DNA from: Methylophaga sp.
GTDB lineage: Bacteria > Pseudomonadota > Gammaproteobacteria > Nitrosococcales > Methylophagaceae
Length of the DNA stretch: 64,000 nt
Direction of reading: 5' to 3'
Assembly (NCBI GenBank): GCA_002706095.1
Contig: PAJP01000016.1
Span: forward strand, 124,001 to 188,000
The notes beneath the pieces were generated by a model. The model saw only the letters and a list, made by a program, of their open reading frames with translations. It searched no databases and was not told the origin of the DNA. This document shows, one piece after another, positions 26,361-36,585 of this stretch; position 1 is the stretch's first letter, and each line of letters starts with the position of its first letter. The translations under genes were made by a program, and so were the position numbers.

Positions 26361-29300
26361 ATGTCTAACCGAATTCGCGAGATTCCGTACAACTATACCT
26401 CATTTTCTGATCGTGAAATCGTCATTCGTTTCCTAGGGGAACCAATGTGGGAGGTTTTGCAGCAGCTAAGTGAGCAGCGCAAAACTGGCCGCTCAGCAAA
26501 AATGCTGTTTGAAGTATTAGGTGATATGTGGGTCATTCAACGTAACCCATTTATTCAGGATGATTTAGTTGAAAACCAAAAACGTTGGGGCTCACTTCGT
26601 CATGCTTTGCATCATCGATTGGACCAAATTCGCAATCGCGCTGAAGAAAATAACAATGAACTGGCTTTACAGTTGGAGAAAAGTGCTCGACAAGCTGTAG
26701 AACGCTTCGAACGTAACTTATTAAGCACTGCTGAGCGCAGAAAAATGGTGATGCGTCGTTTATCGAAAACGACAAAAAAACATAACATCCAGTTTGACGG
26801 CCTAGCACGTGTTTCCCACGTCACTGATGCGACCGACTGGCGTGTTGAATATCCACTTGCGGTAGTCACGCCCGATTCAGAAGAAGAGATGGCAAAAATT
26901 ATTGCTGCCTGTATCGACCTAGGTCTGACAGTCATTCCGCGTGGTGGTGGTACTGGTTATACCGGTGGTGCTATTCCATTAACGGCAGAGAGTGTTGTCG
27001 TCAACACCGAAAAACTGGAAGGATTAGGTGATGTTGTTTACCGCCATATTCCTGGTCGTGAAGAAAAAGTACCAACCGTCCGCGCTGAAGCGGGCGTGGT
27101 CACACGCCGCGTATCTGATCTAGCCGATCGTAATGGATTAGTGTTTGCTGTTGATCCCACCTCGCAAGATGCCTCGACTATCGGTGGTAATGTCGCGATG
27201 AATGCAGGCGGTAAAAAAGCTGTGATGTGGGGCACGGCGCTCGATAATCTATTGTCATGGAGAATGGTGACGCCTGATGCTACCTGGATGGAAGTCGAAC
27301 GGCTTAATCATAATCTGAGCAAAATTCATGATATCGAGTTCGCTGAGTTCAAAGTGACGCGTTTTCAACCGGATGGTAAAACAGTTATTGGCGAACCCGA
27401 GGTGATGAAAATTCCAGCCAAAGAGTTACGAAAAATTGGCTTAGGGAAAGATGTCACCAATAAATTCCTCGGTGGTTTGCCAGGCATACAAAAAGAAGGC
27501 TGTGATGGCTTAATCACGTCTTCTGTTTTTGTTCTGCACCGCATGCCGGATTATATCCGTACCGTTTGTCTGGAGTTTTTTGGTAACGATCTGAGTAAAG
27601 CTGTGCCAGCAATTGTGGAGACGAAAGACTATCTCGACAATAACAAAAACGTGCTGCTGGCAGGGATGGAGCATCTTGATGAGCGCTATGTCAAAGCGGT
27701 TGACTATTCAACTAAAGCCCCACGCTCTGTCGCACCGAAGATGGTCTTGCTGATTGATGTGGTTGGTGATGATGAAGATGCGGTAGCAGAAGCATGCTCT
27801 GAAGTGGTTCGACTGGCTAATGCCCGTGATGGTGAAGGTTTTGTGGCTGCCAGTCCTGAAGCTCGCAAGCGTTTTTGGGCTGACCGTTCACGGACTGCAG
27901 CGATTGCGCGTCATACTAACGCCTTCAAAATTAACGAAGATGTGGTTATTCCTCTGGACCGCTTGGCTGAATACAACGACGGTATTGAACGTATCAATAT
28001 TGTTCAGTCCACACGCAATAAGCTGAAAACAGCAAAAGCCGTGAAAACGTATTTGAGTTCTAATCCAAAAGAACTGAAAGACTGTGGCAATAAAGATTTG
28101 GGTGATAGCGCTGAAAACGATGCCATCGTCAATTCCAAGAATGAAGCCGCATGTAAACATGTTGATGTGGTCATGGCTCGCTGGCAGAAAATATTAGATA
28201 GTCTGGATACACCTGCTGTTGAGCTGGCTGACTTACTATCGGATACAGCAAAAGCAAATATCGTTGATGGCGATACCTTATTTGATGTACTGCAACGTCG
28301 TGATTTACGCATTTCATATCGCGAGGAAATGGAAAAACCCTTAAAAGAGTTATTCCAGGGACAAGCGCTGAGTGTATTAAGGAATAAACTGGATAGTATT
28401 CACAAAGAAAACCGTTCAGGCCGTTTATTTGTCGCCACGCATATGCATGCTGGTGATGGTAATGTTCACACAAATATTCCGGTTAACTCCAATGACTATG
28501 AAATGATGCATGATGCTGAAGGTATTGTGGATGAAGTCATGGAGCTGGCTTCACGACTGGGTGGTGTTATTTCTGGTGAGCACGGTATAGGACTGACCAA
28601 AATGCAGTATCTGGATAAAGCCACGATCGATGCATTTGCTGGTTATAAACAGAAAGTCGACCCGAACGGTCATTTCAATGCGGGTAAATTATTGGCAGGC
28701 TCTGGTCTGGATAATGCCTACACACCGTCATTGCGTTTGTTAGAACAGGAAGCTTTGATTCTTGAAGCCAGTGATCTGGGTGACATCAACAATGATATTA
28801 AAGATTGTCTGAGATGCGGTAAATGTAAACCTGAGTGTACAACACACGTGCCTCGAGCCAACTTGCTGTATTCACCACGAAATAAGATTCTTGGTACTGG
28901 TTTGATTATTGAAGCCTTCCTGTACGAAGAACAAACACGTCGTGGTATCTCTGTACGTCACTTTGAAGAAATGAATGATGTGGCGGACCACTGTACGGTG
29001 TGTCATCGTTGTCTGAACCCTTGTCCGGTCAATATCGACTTTGGTGATGTCAGTATTAAGTTACGCGAAGTGCTGAAGAAACAAGGCAAACGTCGACCCA
29101 ATATTGGTACCTGGACGTCAATGGCATATCTGAATGCGACTGATCCACTCACCGTAAAAATCATGCGTAAAACCATGATTGAATGGGGGTATCAGGCTCA
29201 GAAAATGGCACATGGTGTTGCCAAAACGCTGGGCTTATTGGGAAGTAAGAAAAAACGACCCATGCCGACGACGGGTAAAACACCGATTCGTGAGCAAGTC

Positions 29301-30218
29301 GTTCATTTCATGAAAAAACCGATGCCAACTGGCTTACCAACGCAAACAACACGTGCGATGTTGGGCGTCGAAGATGAGAAGATGATCCCGATTCTCCGTG
29401 ACCCGAAAAAGGTCAATGATGAATCAGATGCGGTGTTCTATTTCCCAGGTTGTGGTTCTGAGCGCTTGTTCAGTCAGGTAGGCTTGGCTACTTTAGCTAT
29501 GCTTTATGAAGTGGGGACTGAAACCGTGTTACCACCAGGTTATCTATGCTGTGGTTACCCACAAGCATCAACGGGTGATCAGGAAAAAGCGACATCGATT
29601 TCGACATCTAATCAGGTATTATTCCATCGTCTGGCTAATACACTGAACTATATGGATATTAAGACGGTTATTGTGTCTTGTGGTACCTGTATGGATCAAT
29701 TGCTGAAGTATCAGTTTGAAGCGATCTTCCCTGGCTGTCGTCTGTTGGATATTCACGAATATCTGATGGAAAAAGGCGTGAAGCTAGAAGGTGTGGAAGG
29801 GGTACAGTATATGTACCATGATCCTTGTCATACACCAATGAAGACCTATCAGCCGACTTCGGTAGCGAGCACCTTGATGGGACAAGATGTGGCATTGAAT
29901 GACCGTTGCTGTGGTGAAGCCGGCTCGTTTGCTGTGGCGCGTCCAGATATTGCGACTCAGGTGCGTTTCCGTAAAGAAGAGGAAATCACTAAAGGGATTC
30001 AGGATCTGACTGGTCAGGATAAAGCGAAAAATGGCAATGTAAAAATGCTGACCTCATGTCCTGCCTGTCAACAAGGTCTGAGCCGTTATAGTGAAGATAC
30101 TGGGATTGATACTGACTACATCGTCGTGGAAATTGCCAAGCATCTGAAAGGGGATAACTGGCATAAAGACTTTATCGACAGTGTGAAACAAGGTGGTATC
30201 GAACGCGTCTTACTTTAA
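26361..30218 (+). CDS. Giant FAD-linked oxidase / Fe-S oxidoreductase with N-terminal DUF3683-type domain
   Basis: Single chain of 1285 residues. About 1-130 is a conserved N-terminal domain (opening [20 protein letters not shown]), which I recall as DUF3683. About 165-800 is a GlcD/D-lactate-dehydrogenase-type FAD module ([41 protein letters not shown]). Two 4Fe-4S motifs follow: [11 protein letters not shown] at 816 and [12 protein letters not shown] at 878. Two CCG domains follow near 1028-1065 ([16 protein letters not shown]) and 1150-1190 ([16 protein letters not shown]). It joins in one protein what glycolate or lactate oxidases split into GlcD/GlcF. The substrate is likely a 2-hydroxy acid but is not determined. 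It ends with a terminator. Confidence 0.85.
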   Translation: MSNRIREIPYNYTSFSDREIVIRFLGEPMWEVLQQLSEQRKTGRSAKMLFEVLGDMWVIQRNPFIQDDLVENQKRWGSLRHALHHRLDQIRNRAEENNNELALQLEKSARQAVERFERNLLSTAERRKMVMRRLSKTTKKHNIQFDGLARVSHVTDATDWRVEYPLAVVTPDSEEEMAKIIAACIDLGLTVIPRGGGTGYTGGAIPLTAESVVVNTEKLEGLGDVVYRHIPGREEKVPTVRAEAGVVTRRVSDLADRNGLVFAVDPTSQDASTIGGNVAMNAGGKKAVMWGTALDNLLSWRMVTPDATWMEVERLNHNLSKIHDIEFAEFKVTRFQPDGKTVIGEPEVMKIPAKELRKIGLGKDVTNKFLGGLPGIQKEGCDGLITSSVFVLHRMPDYIRTVCLEFFGNDLSKAVPAIVETKDYLDNNKNVLLAGMEHLDERYVKAVDYSTKAPRSVAPKMVLLIDVVGDDEDAVAEACSEVVRLANARDGEGFVAASPEARKRFWADRSRTAAIARHTNAFKINEDVVIPLDRLAEYNDGIERINIVQSTRNKLKTAKAVKTYLSSNPKELKDCGNKDLGDSAENDAIVNSKNEAACKHVDVVMARWQKILDSLDTPAVELADLLSDTAKANIVDGDTLFDVLQRRDLRISYREEMEKPLKELFQGQALSVLRNKLDSIHKENRSGRLFVATHMHAGDGNVHTNIPVNSNDYEMMHDAEGIVDEVMELASRLGGVISGEHGIGLTKMQYLDKATIDAFAGYKQKVDPNGHFNAGKLLAGSGLDNAYTPSLRLLEQEALILEASDLGDINNDIKDCLRCGKCKPECTTHVPRANLLYSPRNKILGTGLIIEAFLYEEQTRRGISVRHFEEMNDVADHCTVCHRCLNPCPVNIDFGDVSIKLREVLKKQGKRRPNIGTWTSMAYLNATDPLTVKIMRKTMIEWGYQAQKMAHGVAKTLGLLGSKKKRPMPTTGKTPIREQVVHFMKKPMPTGLPTQTTRAMLGVEDEKMIPILRDPKKVNDESDAVFYFPGCGSERLFSQVGLATLAMLYEVGTETVLPPGYLCCGYPQASTGDQEKATSISTSNQVLFHRLANTLNYMDIKTVIVSCGTCMDQLLKYQFEAIFPGCRLLDIHEYLMEKGVKLEGVEGVQYMYHDPCHTPMKTYQPTSVASTLMGQDVALNDRCCGEAGSFAVARPDIATQVRFRKEEEITKGIQDLTGQDKAKNGNVKMLTSCPACQQGLSRYSEDTGIDTDYIVVEIAKHLKGDNWHKDFIDSVKQGGIERVLL

Positions 30219-30235
30219 TGCGTGATGACATAACC

Positions 30236-30264
30236 AAAAAAAGGGAGCAATTGCTCCCTTTTTT
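30236..30264. terminator. Bidirectional terminator
   Basis: Palindrome GGGAGCAATTGCTCCC flanked by seven A's and six T's, 18 bases after the oxidoreductase stop. It also serves the convergent hopJ-family gene. Confidence 0.88.
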
Positions 30265-30282
30265 GTTTTTGCCGGGTGAATA

Positions 30283-30627
30283 TTAAAGAGCAGTTAATGG
30301 ATCGCCTTCAAAGATGACACCATCCCAACCCGTCTTCATAAAATGACGAATATTTTGATGATCATCACCTGTTGGGTTAGCTAATACATCCTCTCGATAA
30401 TACTTACCAAAGCAAGCCAAAGTGTCGTCAACGCTTAGCGAATGCTTTTTGCCAAATCCAAGAATTTTGCATGAGCCGTTATTTTGTCCGGCTTCATTCG
30501 TGGTTCCACCATTTTTAAATGCGGTAGGCGTAAAGACATAATTTGCATCGATGACTGACATTGTGTCTTCAAACTCTATACTTTCTGGTTGAGTTTTTAA
30601 TTGCGTGATAAAAGACTGCAATTCCAT
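30283..30627 (-). CDS. HopJ-family protein
   Basis: Protein of 114 residues with the family pattern: FEDTMSVIDANYVFTPTAF, NEAGQNNGSCKILGF, CFGKYYREDVL, HQNIRHFMKTGWDGV. The family was named after a type III effector of Pseudomonas syringae but occurs widely in free-living Proteobacteria without secretion systems, where its role is unknown. It has no signal peptide and its neighbours give no hint. Confidence 0.8.
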   Translation of the reverse strand: MELQSFITQLKTQPESIEFEDTMSVIDANYVFTPTAFKNGGTTNEAGQNNGSCKILGFGKKHSLSVDDTLACFGKYYREDVLANPTGDDHQNIRHFMKTGWDGVIFEGDPLTAL

Positions 30628-30798
30628 ATTATCTCCATTGTTCGTTAATAAAAGCGAGTGAAAATTTCTCTAATTTGGTGCTCTGATCGAACTTAATTAA
30701 GGTCGGTATCGTCTCTTTCATAGCCATCTGTCATGTCTTGTATATATGAGTCCGGGCACTGTATCAGACAGCTGTATGAGCTTCATATCGCTCATGTT

Positions 30799-31173
30799 TC
30801 AATTGGATTCCTTTATACGAGAAAGACAAGCTAACAGAACCAGCCCTATGACAAACAACATGAGCTGCAACCAGACATGACCCCAAACAGCACCGATTGA
30901 AATAGCGAAAGACAAAACGACAATTAGATAGACTTTCTTTTTTACATCACGACGCATGCTATGAGTATGTTGCCACTGCTTCAAAGGAGGGCCAAACCAC
31001 TTATGATCGAGCAGCATTTGGTGAAAACGAGGTGAGCTTTCGGCAAAACATCCCAGCGCTAAAATCAGAAAAATCGTGGTTGGCATCAAAGGTAAAATAA
31101 CGCCAATGATGCCAAGACCGACAAACATCCAACCCAAGCAGATTAAAATGAGATGTTTGATGCGTGTCTTCAT
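30799..31173 (-). CDS. YbaN-like DUF454 inner-membrane protein
   Basis: Protein of 124 residues from the ATG at 31173; an upstream extension would run through efpL. Opening GWMFVGLGIIGVILPLMPTT is the DUF454 signature, followed by CFAESSPRFHQMLLDHKWFGP. Two or three membrane segments. Function unknown. It lies 10 bases after efpL and is likely co-transcribed. Confidence 0.8.
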   Translation of the reverse strand: MKTRIKHLILICLGWMFVGLGIIGVILPLMPTTIFLILALGCFAESSPRFHQMLLDHKWFGPPLKQWQHTHSMRRDVKKKVYLIVVLSFAISIGAVWGHVWLQLMLFVIGLVLLACLSRIKESN

Positions 31174-31183
31174 ATTGCTCGGT

Positions 31184-31750
31184 TTACGCTCTCGACATAA
31201 ATTTACCTGTGTCAGTATTGACCCGGATAATTTCACCATTCTCGATATACTCTGGCACTTGAACTTCCAGTCCTGTTGATAATGTGGCTGGTTTAGTTCG
31301 CGCCGCAGCAGTAGCACCTTTTATACCCGGTGAAGTTTCAACGATAGTCAATGACACCGCGGCTGGCAACTCAATAGCAACGAGTTGTTGTTCTAATAAA
31401 ACCGCCACAATATTGTCCAAGCCATCATGAATAAAGCCTAGCGCATCTTCAATATCAGCAGCATTAATCGCATATTGTTCATAACTTTCGTTATTCATGA
31501 AAATATAACTGTCGCCATCCTGATAAGAGAACTGCACTAGCAGACGCTCACAGTCGACTTCTTTGAGGAAGTCCTCCCCTTTGAAAGATTCATCACGTTT
31601 TTGTTTGGTTTTAAGATGGTTAAAACGAACTTTATAAAGTGTGGATGCGCCGCGTGAAGATGGGTTACGAATATCAATATCCTTAACAACATAAGGCTCA
31701 TCATGCACTTCGACTACCATTCCACGTTTAAGATCACTGGCCTTGGGCAT
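31184..31750 (-). CDS. efpL: Elongation factor P-like protein EfpL (YeiP)
   Basis: Protein of 188 residues with three OB-like domains. It matches E. coli YeiP (KDIDIxxPxxRGAxTLYKxRF; ETSPGIKGATAAARTKPATLSTG; VQVPEYIxxGE). The tip loop carries Arg (NPSSRGAS) where EF-P has a modified lysine, as in EfpL, which relieves ribosome stalling at proline and other motifs without lysine modification. The true EF-P and its modifying enzymes are not in the window. Confidence 0.9.
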   Translation of the reverse strand: MPKASDLKRGMVVEVHDEPYVVKDIDIRNPSSRGASTLYKVRFNHLKTKQKRDESFKGEDFLKEVDCERLLVQFSYQDGDSYIFMNNESYEQYAINAADIEDALGFIHDGLDNIVAVLLEQQLVAIELPAAVSLTIVETSPGIKGATAAARTKPATLSTGLEVQVPEYIENGEIIRVNTDTGKFMSRA

Positions 31751-31908
31751 ATTTTTGTTCCGGTTATCATAGAAAAATCCGCATTATACGTTACCCAAGT
31801 CACAGCGGAATGCGTCTTTATCTAGAAGTCATTAAAGCAAATCGGCGTTATTGCGGCTTTACGTTAGAATGTTACCTATTGTTTATCGATAATTAAAAAG
31901 GAACATGA

Positions 31909-32826
31909 ATGGCAATTCAGTGGTATCCCGGCCATATGCACAAAGCCAGTAAAGAAATGAAAGAGATCCTGCCTCAGGTGGATCTGATTATTGAAGTGCT
32001 GGATGCCCGAATTCCTTTCAGTAGCCAGAATCCTATGCTGGCAGAGATTCGCAAGGATAAACCTTGCATCAAATTATTAAATAAATTTGATCTCGCGGAT
32101 GTTTCTCTCACTGAGCGCTGGCAGCAGTATTTTGAACAACAGAGTCATACCAAGACATTAACCATGGTGGCTCAGCAATATGACGGTATCGCTGATTTGC
32201 TCACACTATGTAGAAATATGGTGCCAGCAAAAGCAGAAGCGGGTAGACCAATCAATACGATGATTATGGGGATTCCCAATGTGGGAAAATCAACATTGAT
32301 TAATAGCTTGGCCGGTAGGCAAATTGCTAAGACAGGAAATGAACCTGCTATTACCAAAATGCAGCAGCGGATTCGCCTGGAGCAAGGTGTCGTTTTGCAT
32401 GATACCCCTGGCGTCTTATGGCCAAACCTAGAAAATCCGCATGGCGGCTATCGTCTGGCAGTCACAGGTGCAATCAAAGAAACAGCAATTGATAATGATG
32501 ATATTGCCCTATATGCCGTTGAATATCTAATGAAAGCCTATCCGGCTCAACTCAAAGAACGATTTGGCTTGTCTGAACTTTCAGAGCATGCACTTGAAAA
32601 CATGGAAACTATCGGCACAAAACGCGGGTGTTTACGATCTGGTGGCCGAGTGGACTTAGATCGCACAGCGAAAATTATTCTGACAGAGTTAAGAGCCGGT
32701 ATGTTGGGTAGGATAACGCTGGAAACACCTGAGATGATTGAAGCTGAATGGCAGCAGGTTTTAGTGGCTCGGGAAGAAAAAGCAGCAAAAAAAGCAGCCA
32801 GAAAAAATAATAGAAAGAAGAGATAA
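31909..32826 (+). CDS. Ribosome biogenesis GTPase YlqF/RbgA
   Basis: Circularly permuted GTPase of 305 residues: opening WYPGHMHKASKEMKE, G4 NKFDLAD (near 57) first, then G1 GIPNVGKST (near 120) and G3 DTPGVLWP (near 165). The lysine-rich tail ends EKAAKKAARKNNRKKR. The family acts in late 50S assembly. AAAAGGAAC precedes the ATG. Confidence 0.92.
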   Translation: MAIQWYPGHMHKASKEMKEILPQVDLIIEVLDARIPFSSQNPMLAEIRKDKPCIKLLNKFDLADVSLTERWQQYFEQQSHTKTLTMVAQQYDGIADLLTLCRNMVPAKAEAGRPINTMIMGIPNVGKSTLINSLAGRQIAKTGNEPAITKMQQRIRLEQGVVLHDTPGVLWPNLENPHGGYRLAVTGAIKETAIDNDDIALYAVEYLMKAYPAQLKERFGLSELSEHALENMETIGTKRGCLRSGGRVDLDRTAKIILTELRAGMLGRITLETPEMIEAEWQQVLVAREEKAAKKAARKNNRKKR

Positions 32827-32880
32827 GCGATGTGTGTTGAATCACATCGGCATCGCTTACAAATAATAGGAGAACGACCT

Positions 32881-33402
32881 ATGATACGTTTATTAACAAG
32901 CATACTGTCTTTATCCTTATTGGTGGCTTGTAGTTATATGTCACCCTCGATAAAACCACCCGCCGAGGGGGATTTATCACTTCAACAAGTCGCTATGGAT
33001 ATTCAGGCTAATAGCGGTAAACGTGTACGTTGGGGAGGCAAAGTTATTGCCGTCGAGAACACCGACCAGCAATCAGAAATACTGGTTGTCCAATTTCCTC
33101 TTAATCGCGCTGGACGACCTGATGATAGCCTTAACAGCGATGGTCGGTTTTATGTGCGGAGTGCCAACTTCCTTGATCCGGAAGTCTACAAACCAGATAG
33201 TTTTATTACCGTTTTAGGGCAGGTCGTTGACGAGAAAAAAATGATCGTTGATCAAAAACAACTCACTTTACCTGTGATTCAATTACTCAAAGATCAGCGT
33301 TGGCCTGCCAATAATCCCGTTTCAGGTCTGCCATATAATCCGAAACATGACTGGCCATTTGTCGGTTATGGCTATTATGGAACGGGATCCTACTCCCCAT
33401 AA
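32881..33402 (+). CDS. Slp-family outer membrane lipoprotein
   Basis: Start at 32881 (GGAGAACGACCT before ATG) gives 173 residues with a lipobox LLVAC (Cys near 18). The pattern GKRVRWGGKVIAVEN ... LNRAGRPDDS ... FLDPEVYKPDSFITVLGQV follows E. coli Slp, a stationary-phase and starvation lipoprotein. The C-terminus is rich in Gly and Tyr (FVGYGYYGTGSYSP). Its physiological role is not settled. Confidence 0.85.
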   Translation: MIRLLTSILSLSLLVACSYMSPSIKPPAEGDLSLQQVAMDIQANSGKRVRWGGKVIAVENTDQQSEILVVQFPLNRAGRPDDSLNSDGRFYVRSANFLDPEVYKPDSFITVLGQVVDEKKMIVDQKQLTLPVIQLLKDQRWPANNPVSGLPYNPKHDWPFVGYGYYGTGSYSP

Positions 33403-33431
33403 AAAAACGAGTGAAATTTATTTAATTAAAT

Positions 33432-33469
33432 AAGAATGATTTGCATTTAGATTTAAATGTATCTATACT
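33432..33469 (+). promoter_or_regulatory. Promoter with overlapping Fur-box-like site
   Basis: TTGCAT (33441-33446), 17 bases, TATACT (33464-33469): a good sigma-70 promoter 30 bases before the first tiny gene. A Fur-box-like sequence (33432-33450, about 12 of 19 consensus positions, core AATGATTTGCATT) covers the -35, the right place for iron-dependent repression. Confidence 0.6.
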
Positions 33470-33499
33470 CACCTCCACATTGTCAGGACGAGGTGAGTT

Positions 33500-33688
33500 A
33501 TGAAAACGGCACAATTTAATACACATGGAAGACACAGCATTCATCTGGCATTTGATGAGACGACACTTGAAACCCTAATCCGCGAGGGTAAGCTCCACGC
33601 AGCAGACTTCAATTGCCTGGATAGAAGCTCAAAGAAAACAGTTTGGAATATGTTGCTATCTGCAGCAGCAAGGAAATTAAAATCATGA
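33500..33688 (+). CDS. Small unknown protein of an iron-uptake operon (62 aa)
   Basis: Soluble protein of 62 residues; no signal peptide or membrane helix. It has a strong ribosome site (GAGGTGAGTT) and a promoter just upstream, so it is very likely translated. Notable stretch LIREGKLHAADFNCLDRSSK followed by VWNMLLSAAARKL. The alternation suggests a small helical DNA- or protein-binding unit, but I recognise no named family. It overlaps the next gene by ATGA, showing translational coupling. Fur control is inferred from the upstream site and the TonB receptor downstream. Confidence 0.7.
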   Translation: MKTAQFNTHGRHSIHLAFDETTLETLIREGKLHAADFNCLDRSSKKTVWNMLLSAAARKLKS

Positions 33689-33939
33689 ATATGCCACTTA
33701 GTAGACCCGAGTGGCAGCGTGATTGTCTGTTAGTCGCCATCAAAGAACTGGTGGCTTACTATCAACTTAGCCCATCAGCATGCTTGGCATTACAAATAAG
33801 CCGTAACTACCGTTTATTGATCACACAAGACGATCGTCTTTCTATCAAAACACTTTGGCAATCTTATGCGAAAAGTTGGTGGGATGTTTACTGTCGTCAC
33901 CGGAACCTCAACCAGCGCACAGCATTTTCCTTTTCTTAA
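33685..33939 (+). CDS. Small unknown protein of an iron-uptake operon (84 aa)
   Basis: Starts inside the stop of the preceding gene (ATGA). 84 residues, basic, rich in Trp and Tyr (WQSYAKSWWDVYCRHRN), no export signal. No family recognised. Coupling to a well-supported gene and the same-strand run argue that it is real. It could belong with the flanking small proteins to one complex. Confidence 0.6.
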   Translation: MNMPLSRPEWQRDCLLVAIKELVAYYQLSPSACLALQISRNYRLLITQDDRLSIKTLWQSYAKSWWDVYCRHRNLNQRTAFSFS

Positions 33940-33957
33940 CATTTTAACGGAGTCACC

Positions 33958-34176
33958 ATGGCCAGTAGAGCGTGTAAACCAGCGACCATTTTCGAATCAA
34001 AAACAGTCGATATTCAACATTGTCCTGATTGCAAAATGGTTCATCTCACAATGGGCTCGATTACAGTCAGAATGAGTGAACATCATTTTTCTGAGTTTGC
34101 TAAAGACCTTAGCCGCGGCTTATTTGAATTCAACACAACGATCAATGAGCAACCAAGTTTGCGCGTGATGATGTAG
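33958..34176 (+). CDS. Small CxxC protein of an iron-uptake operon (72 aa)
   Basis: 72 residues with a Cys-x-x-Cys site (HCPDCKMVHLTMG) followed by a beta/helix pattern (ITVRMSEHHFSEFAKDL), which suggests a small metal-binding or ribbon fold. It starts 18 bases after the preceding stop (AACGGAGTCACC before ATG). No family is named with confidence. A perfect Fur-type palindrome lies 46 bases downstream, before the TonB receptor gene. Confidence 0.65.
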   Translation: MASRACKPATIFESKTVDIQHCPDCKMVHLTMGSITVRMSEHHFSEFAKDLSRGLFEFNTTINEQPSLRVMM

Positions 34177-34221
34177 CAATTTTGCAACAATAGTCAGAAA
34201 TTTATTAAAAAAACAAGAAGA

Positions 34222-34240
34222 AATAATGATAATCATTATT
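34222..34240 (+). promoter_or_regulatory. Fur box upstream of the TonB receptor
   Basis: Perfect 19-base palindrome AATAATGATAATCATTATT, 17 of 19 positions identical to the Fur consensus, 60 bases before the receptor start. Indicates iron-Fur repression of the receptor gene. Confidence 0.88.
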
Positions 34241-34300
34241 AACTAGTGTATGTTTCCCCTCTGTAAAGTTTTGTAAAGATTTAACATTAGGGGAATATAA

Positions 34301-36460
34301 GTGAAATCAAGACTGACTGTGTTGGCAAGTAGTGTAGCGCTTGCGACTTCTATCGGCCTTTATTCATCATCGTCAATTGCTGAAGGTAAGGCTGCCGAGT
34401 TAGATACTGTAACGGTTATTGGTGACGATGACGCTGCACGCAAATTACCAGGTTCAGCAGCTGTCGTAAGTCATGAACAATTAAGGACCGAAGCGACAAC
34501 AGATATTCATCAGGTGTTGAAAACGGTACCGGGCGTTTATATTCAAGAGGAAGATGGGTTTGGGCTTCGTCCTAATATTGGTATTAGGGCGGCATCGCCA
34601 GAACGCAGTCAGAATATTACTTTGATGGAAGATGGTGTGCTGATTGCGCCAGCTCCATACTCAAATCCCGCAGCATATTATTTTCCTACCACATCAAGAT
34701 TGCACTCTATTGAAGTGCTTAAAGGGGCGCCATTACTGCGTTACGGTCCTCAAACCGTGGGCGGTGTTGTCAATTTAGTATCCACTCCGATTCCTGAAAC
34801 TAATCAAGGCAGTGCGATGTTTATGATGAACGATCGCGGCTCTGCTGATTTGCATCTCAATTATGGCGGTAAAACTGGTCCATGGGGCTACTCTATTGAA
34901 ACAGCTCAGCGCCATTATCAAGGGTTTAAAGATATTGACCGTAATGATGATAACAGTGGCTTTCAACTTGAAGATTACGTCGCTAAACTCTCATGGGAAG
35001 GTGAACGTAATAAGTTCTTATTTAAAATTCAACGTTCGATGGAAAACTCTGATGAAACTTATGCCGGGTTGACTGATGTAGATTTCCATCGTGATGAAAA
35101 CCGTCGCTATGGGCTGACTCATATCGATGAGATGGATAACCAACACACTGGTATTAACCTGACTCATGTGTTTGACTGGAGCGATAACCTTACCTCTACC
35201 GTCACAGCCTATCGTAATGAGTTCAAGCGTAACTGGTTTAAATTTGATGGTCGTAACCCGGAAACCGGTGACAATATTCTTGAAGATGCTAATAATGGCA
35301 ACACTAACGCACAAGCAATTCTGGATGGGACTCGTGATGTCACTGGCTTACGTTACAAGAATAATGATCGCACCTATGATTCATATGGTGTGCAGGCTAA
35401 CCTCAACTGGCTGGTAGGTGAGCATGATGTCAACTTTGGTGCCCGCCAGCATTATGATGAGACGGATCGTTTCCAACCAGTAGAAGTGTATGACCAGGTT
35501 AATGGTCAGCTTGTCTATCAGGGCACAAATGCAGTTGGCTCCAGTGACAACCGTCTTGAAGAAGCTCAAGCACTCAGTCTCTGGATTACAGATGACTATC
35601 AAGTCACAGACCGTCTGTTATTGAACTTGTCATTGCGAATGGAAGATGTTGAGACCAAAGCGCGTCGGTATGCTGGTGGTGCGGCTCGTTCATCAGTGAC
35701 CGATAGAGTGGATAATGATTATCGTGAATATCTTGCCGGTATCTCTGGTACCTTTGATTTGACCGATAACTGGCAGGTGCTCGCAGGTTTTCACGAAGGA
35801 ATGATTCCACTTAGTGCTGGTGCAGAAGATGGTACTGAGCCGGGTAAGAGTGACAATTATGAACTTGGTCTGCGCTTCAACCATGGCGTATTCTATGGTG
35901 AAGCCATTGCTTTCTATTCAGATTTCAGCAACCTGGTGGAGCAATGTTCAGTCGCCGCACCATGTAGTAATGATGCTGAATCAGGTTCTTTCAGTGTTGG
36001 TGGTGCCGAAGTTAAAGGTCTTGAATTTCAAGCCGGGACTTTATTCACTGCGGGTGACTTCTTGATTCCTGTTGATCTGGCTTATACCTATACCGACGCC
36101 GAAACCACCTCCGGTGATGAATTTGCCAGTGGTCAGCAATTACAAAATATTCCTGAGAATATTCTCAGTTTGCGGGTCGGTATAGAACATAATAGTGGCT
36201 GGAATAACTATGCCGTCCTGAAGTATATCGATGAGACCTGTGTATCGATTGGTTGTAACAAATCTGACAGCCGCCTAGATAAAAATGATGCATTGACTAC
36301 AGTGGATCTGATTAGTCGTTATCAGTTTTCCAGGGGACCTGAAGTGTTTGTAAAAGTGGAAAACTTGTTTGATAGACAGGAAATCATTTCACGTAGCCCG
36401 TTTGGTGCTCGTCCGAATATCGAAAGAACGGTTTGGGCAGGATTAATAGTAGACTTCTAG
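34301..36460 (+). CDS. TonB-dependent ferric-siderophore receptor, FecA-like
   Basis: Outer-membrane receptor of 719 residues. The GTG start gives a signal peptide of about 27 residues (cleavage near SIAEG). A TonB-box-like LDTVTVIG follows at about 34, then the plug domain (TDIHQVLKTVPGVYIQEEDG, GIRAASPERSQNITLMEDG, VLKGAPLLRYGPQTVGGVVN) and a 22-strand barrel ending in F (WAGLIVDF). The plug is of FecA (ferric dicitrate) type, but it lacks FecA's N-terminal signalling domain, so no FecI/FecR-type control is expected. The ligand is unproven. Confidence 0.9.
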   Translation: MKSRLTVLASSVALATSIGLYSSSSIAEGKAAELDTVTVIGDDDAARKLPGSAAVVSHEQLRTEATTDIHQVLKTVPGVYIQEEDGFGLRPNIGIRAASPERSQNITLMEDGVLIAPAPYSNPAAYYFPTTSRLHSIEVLKGAPLLRYGPQTVGGVVNLVSTPIPETNQGSAMFMMNDRGSADLHLNYGGKTGPWGYSIETAQRHYQGFKDIDRNDDNSGFQLEDYVAKLSWEGERNKFLFKIQRSMENSDETYAGLTDVDFHRDENRRYGLTHIDEMDNQHTGINLTHVFDWSDNLTSTVTAYRNEFKRNWFKFDGRNPETGDNILEDANNGNTNAQAILDGTRDVTGLRYKNNDRTYDSYGVQANLNWLVGEHDVNFGARQHYDETDRFQPVEVYDQVNGQLVYQGTNAVGSSDNRLEEAQALSLWITDDYQVTDRLLLNLSLRMEDVETKARRYAGGAARSSVTDRVDNDYREYLAGISGTFDLTDNWQVLAGFHEGMIPLSAGAEDGTEPGKSDNYELGLRFNHGVFYGEAIAFYSDFSNLVEQCSVAAPCSNDAESGSFSVGGAEVKGLEFQAGTLFTAGDFLIPVDLAYTYTDAETTSGDEFASGQQLQNIPENILSLRVGIEHNSGWNNYAVLKYIDETCVSIGCNKSDSRLDKNDALTTVDLISRYQFSRGPEVFVKVENLFDRQEIISRSPFGARPNIERTVWAGLIVDF

Positions 36461-36479
36461 TCTTTCACTTAAACCAAAT

Positions 36480-36505
36480 AAAAAGGCAGTTTCGACTGCC
36501 TTTTT
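36480..36505 (+). terminator. Intrinsic terminator after the TonB receptor
   Basis: Stem AAAAAGGCAGT with TTCG loop and five T's, 20 bases after the stop. Confidence 0.85.
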
Positions 36506-36585
36506 CATGTCTGCTATCAGCGAAACTACAAATTTAAGTTCAATGCTGGCAAACTAAAAAATATTCTCAATTAAAGACTTCTCTC

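Noticed and set aside
30283..30627. HopJ-family gene as a sign of type III secretion or virulence
   Set aside because: The family is widespread in free-living bacteria, and no secretion genes, chaperone or effector signals are nearby.
33500..34176. Toxin-antitoxin reading of the tiny genes before the TonB receptor
   Set aside because: Sizes and ATGA coupling would fit, but none of the proteins shows a toxin or antitoxin motif and the Fur sites point to iron control.
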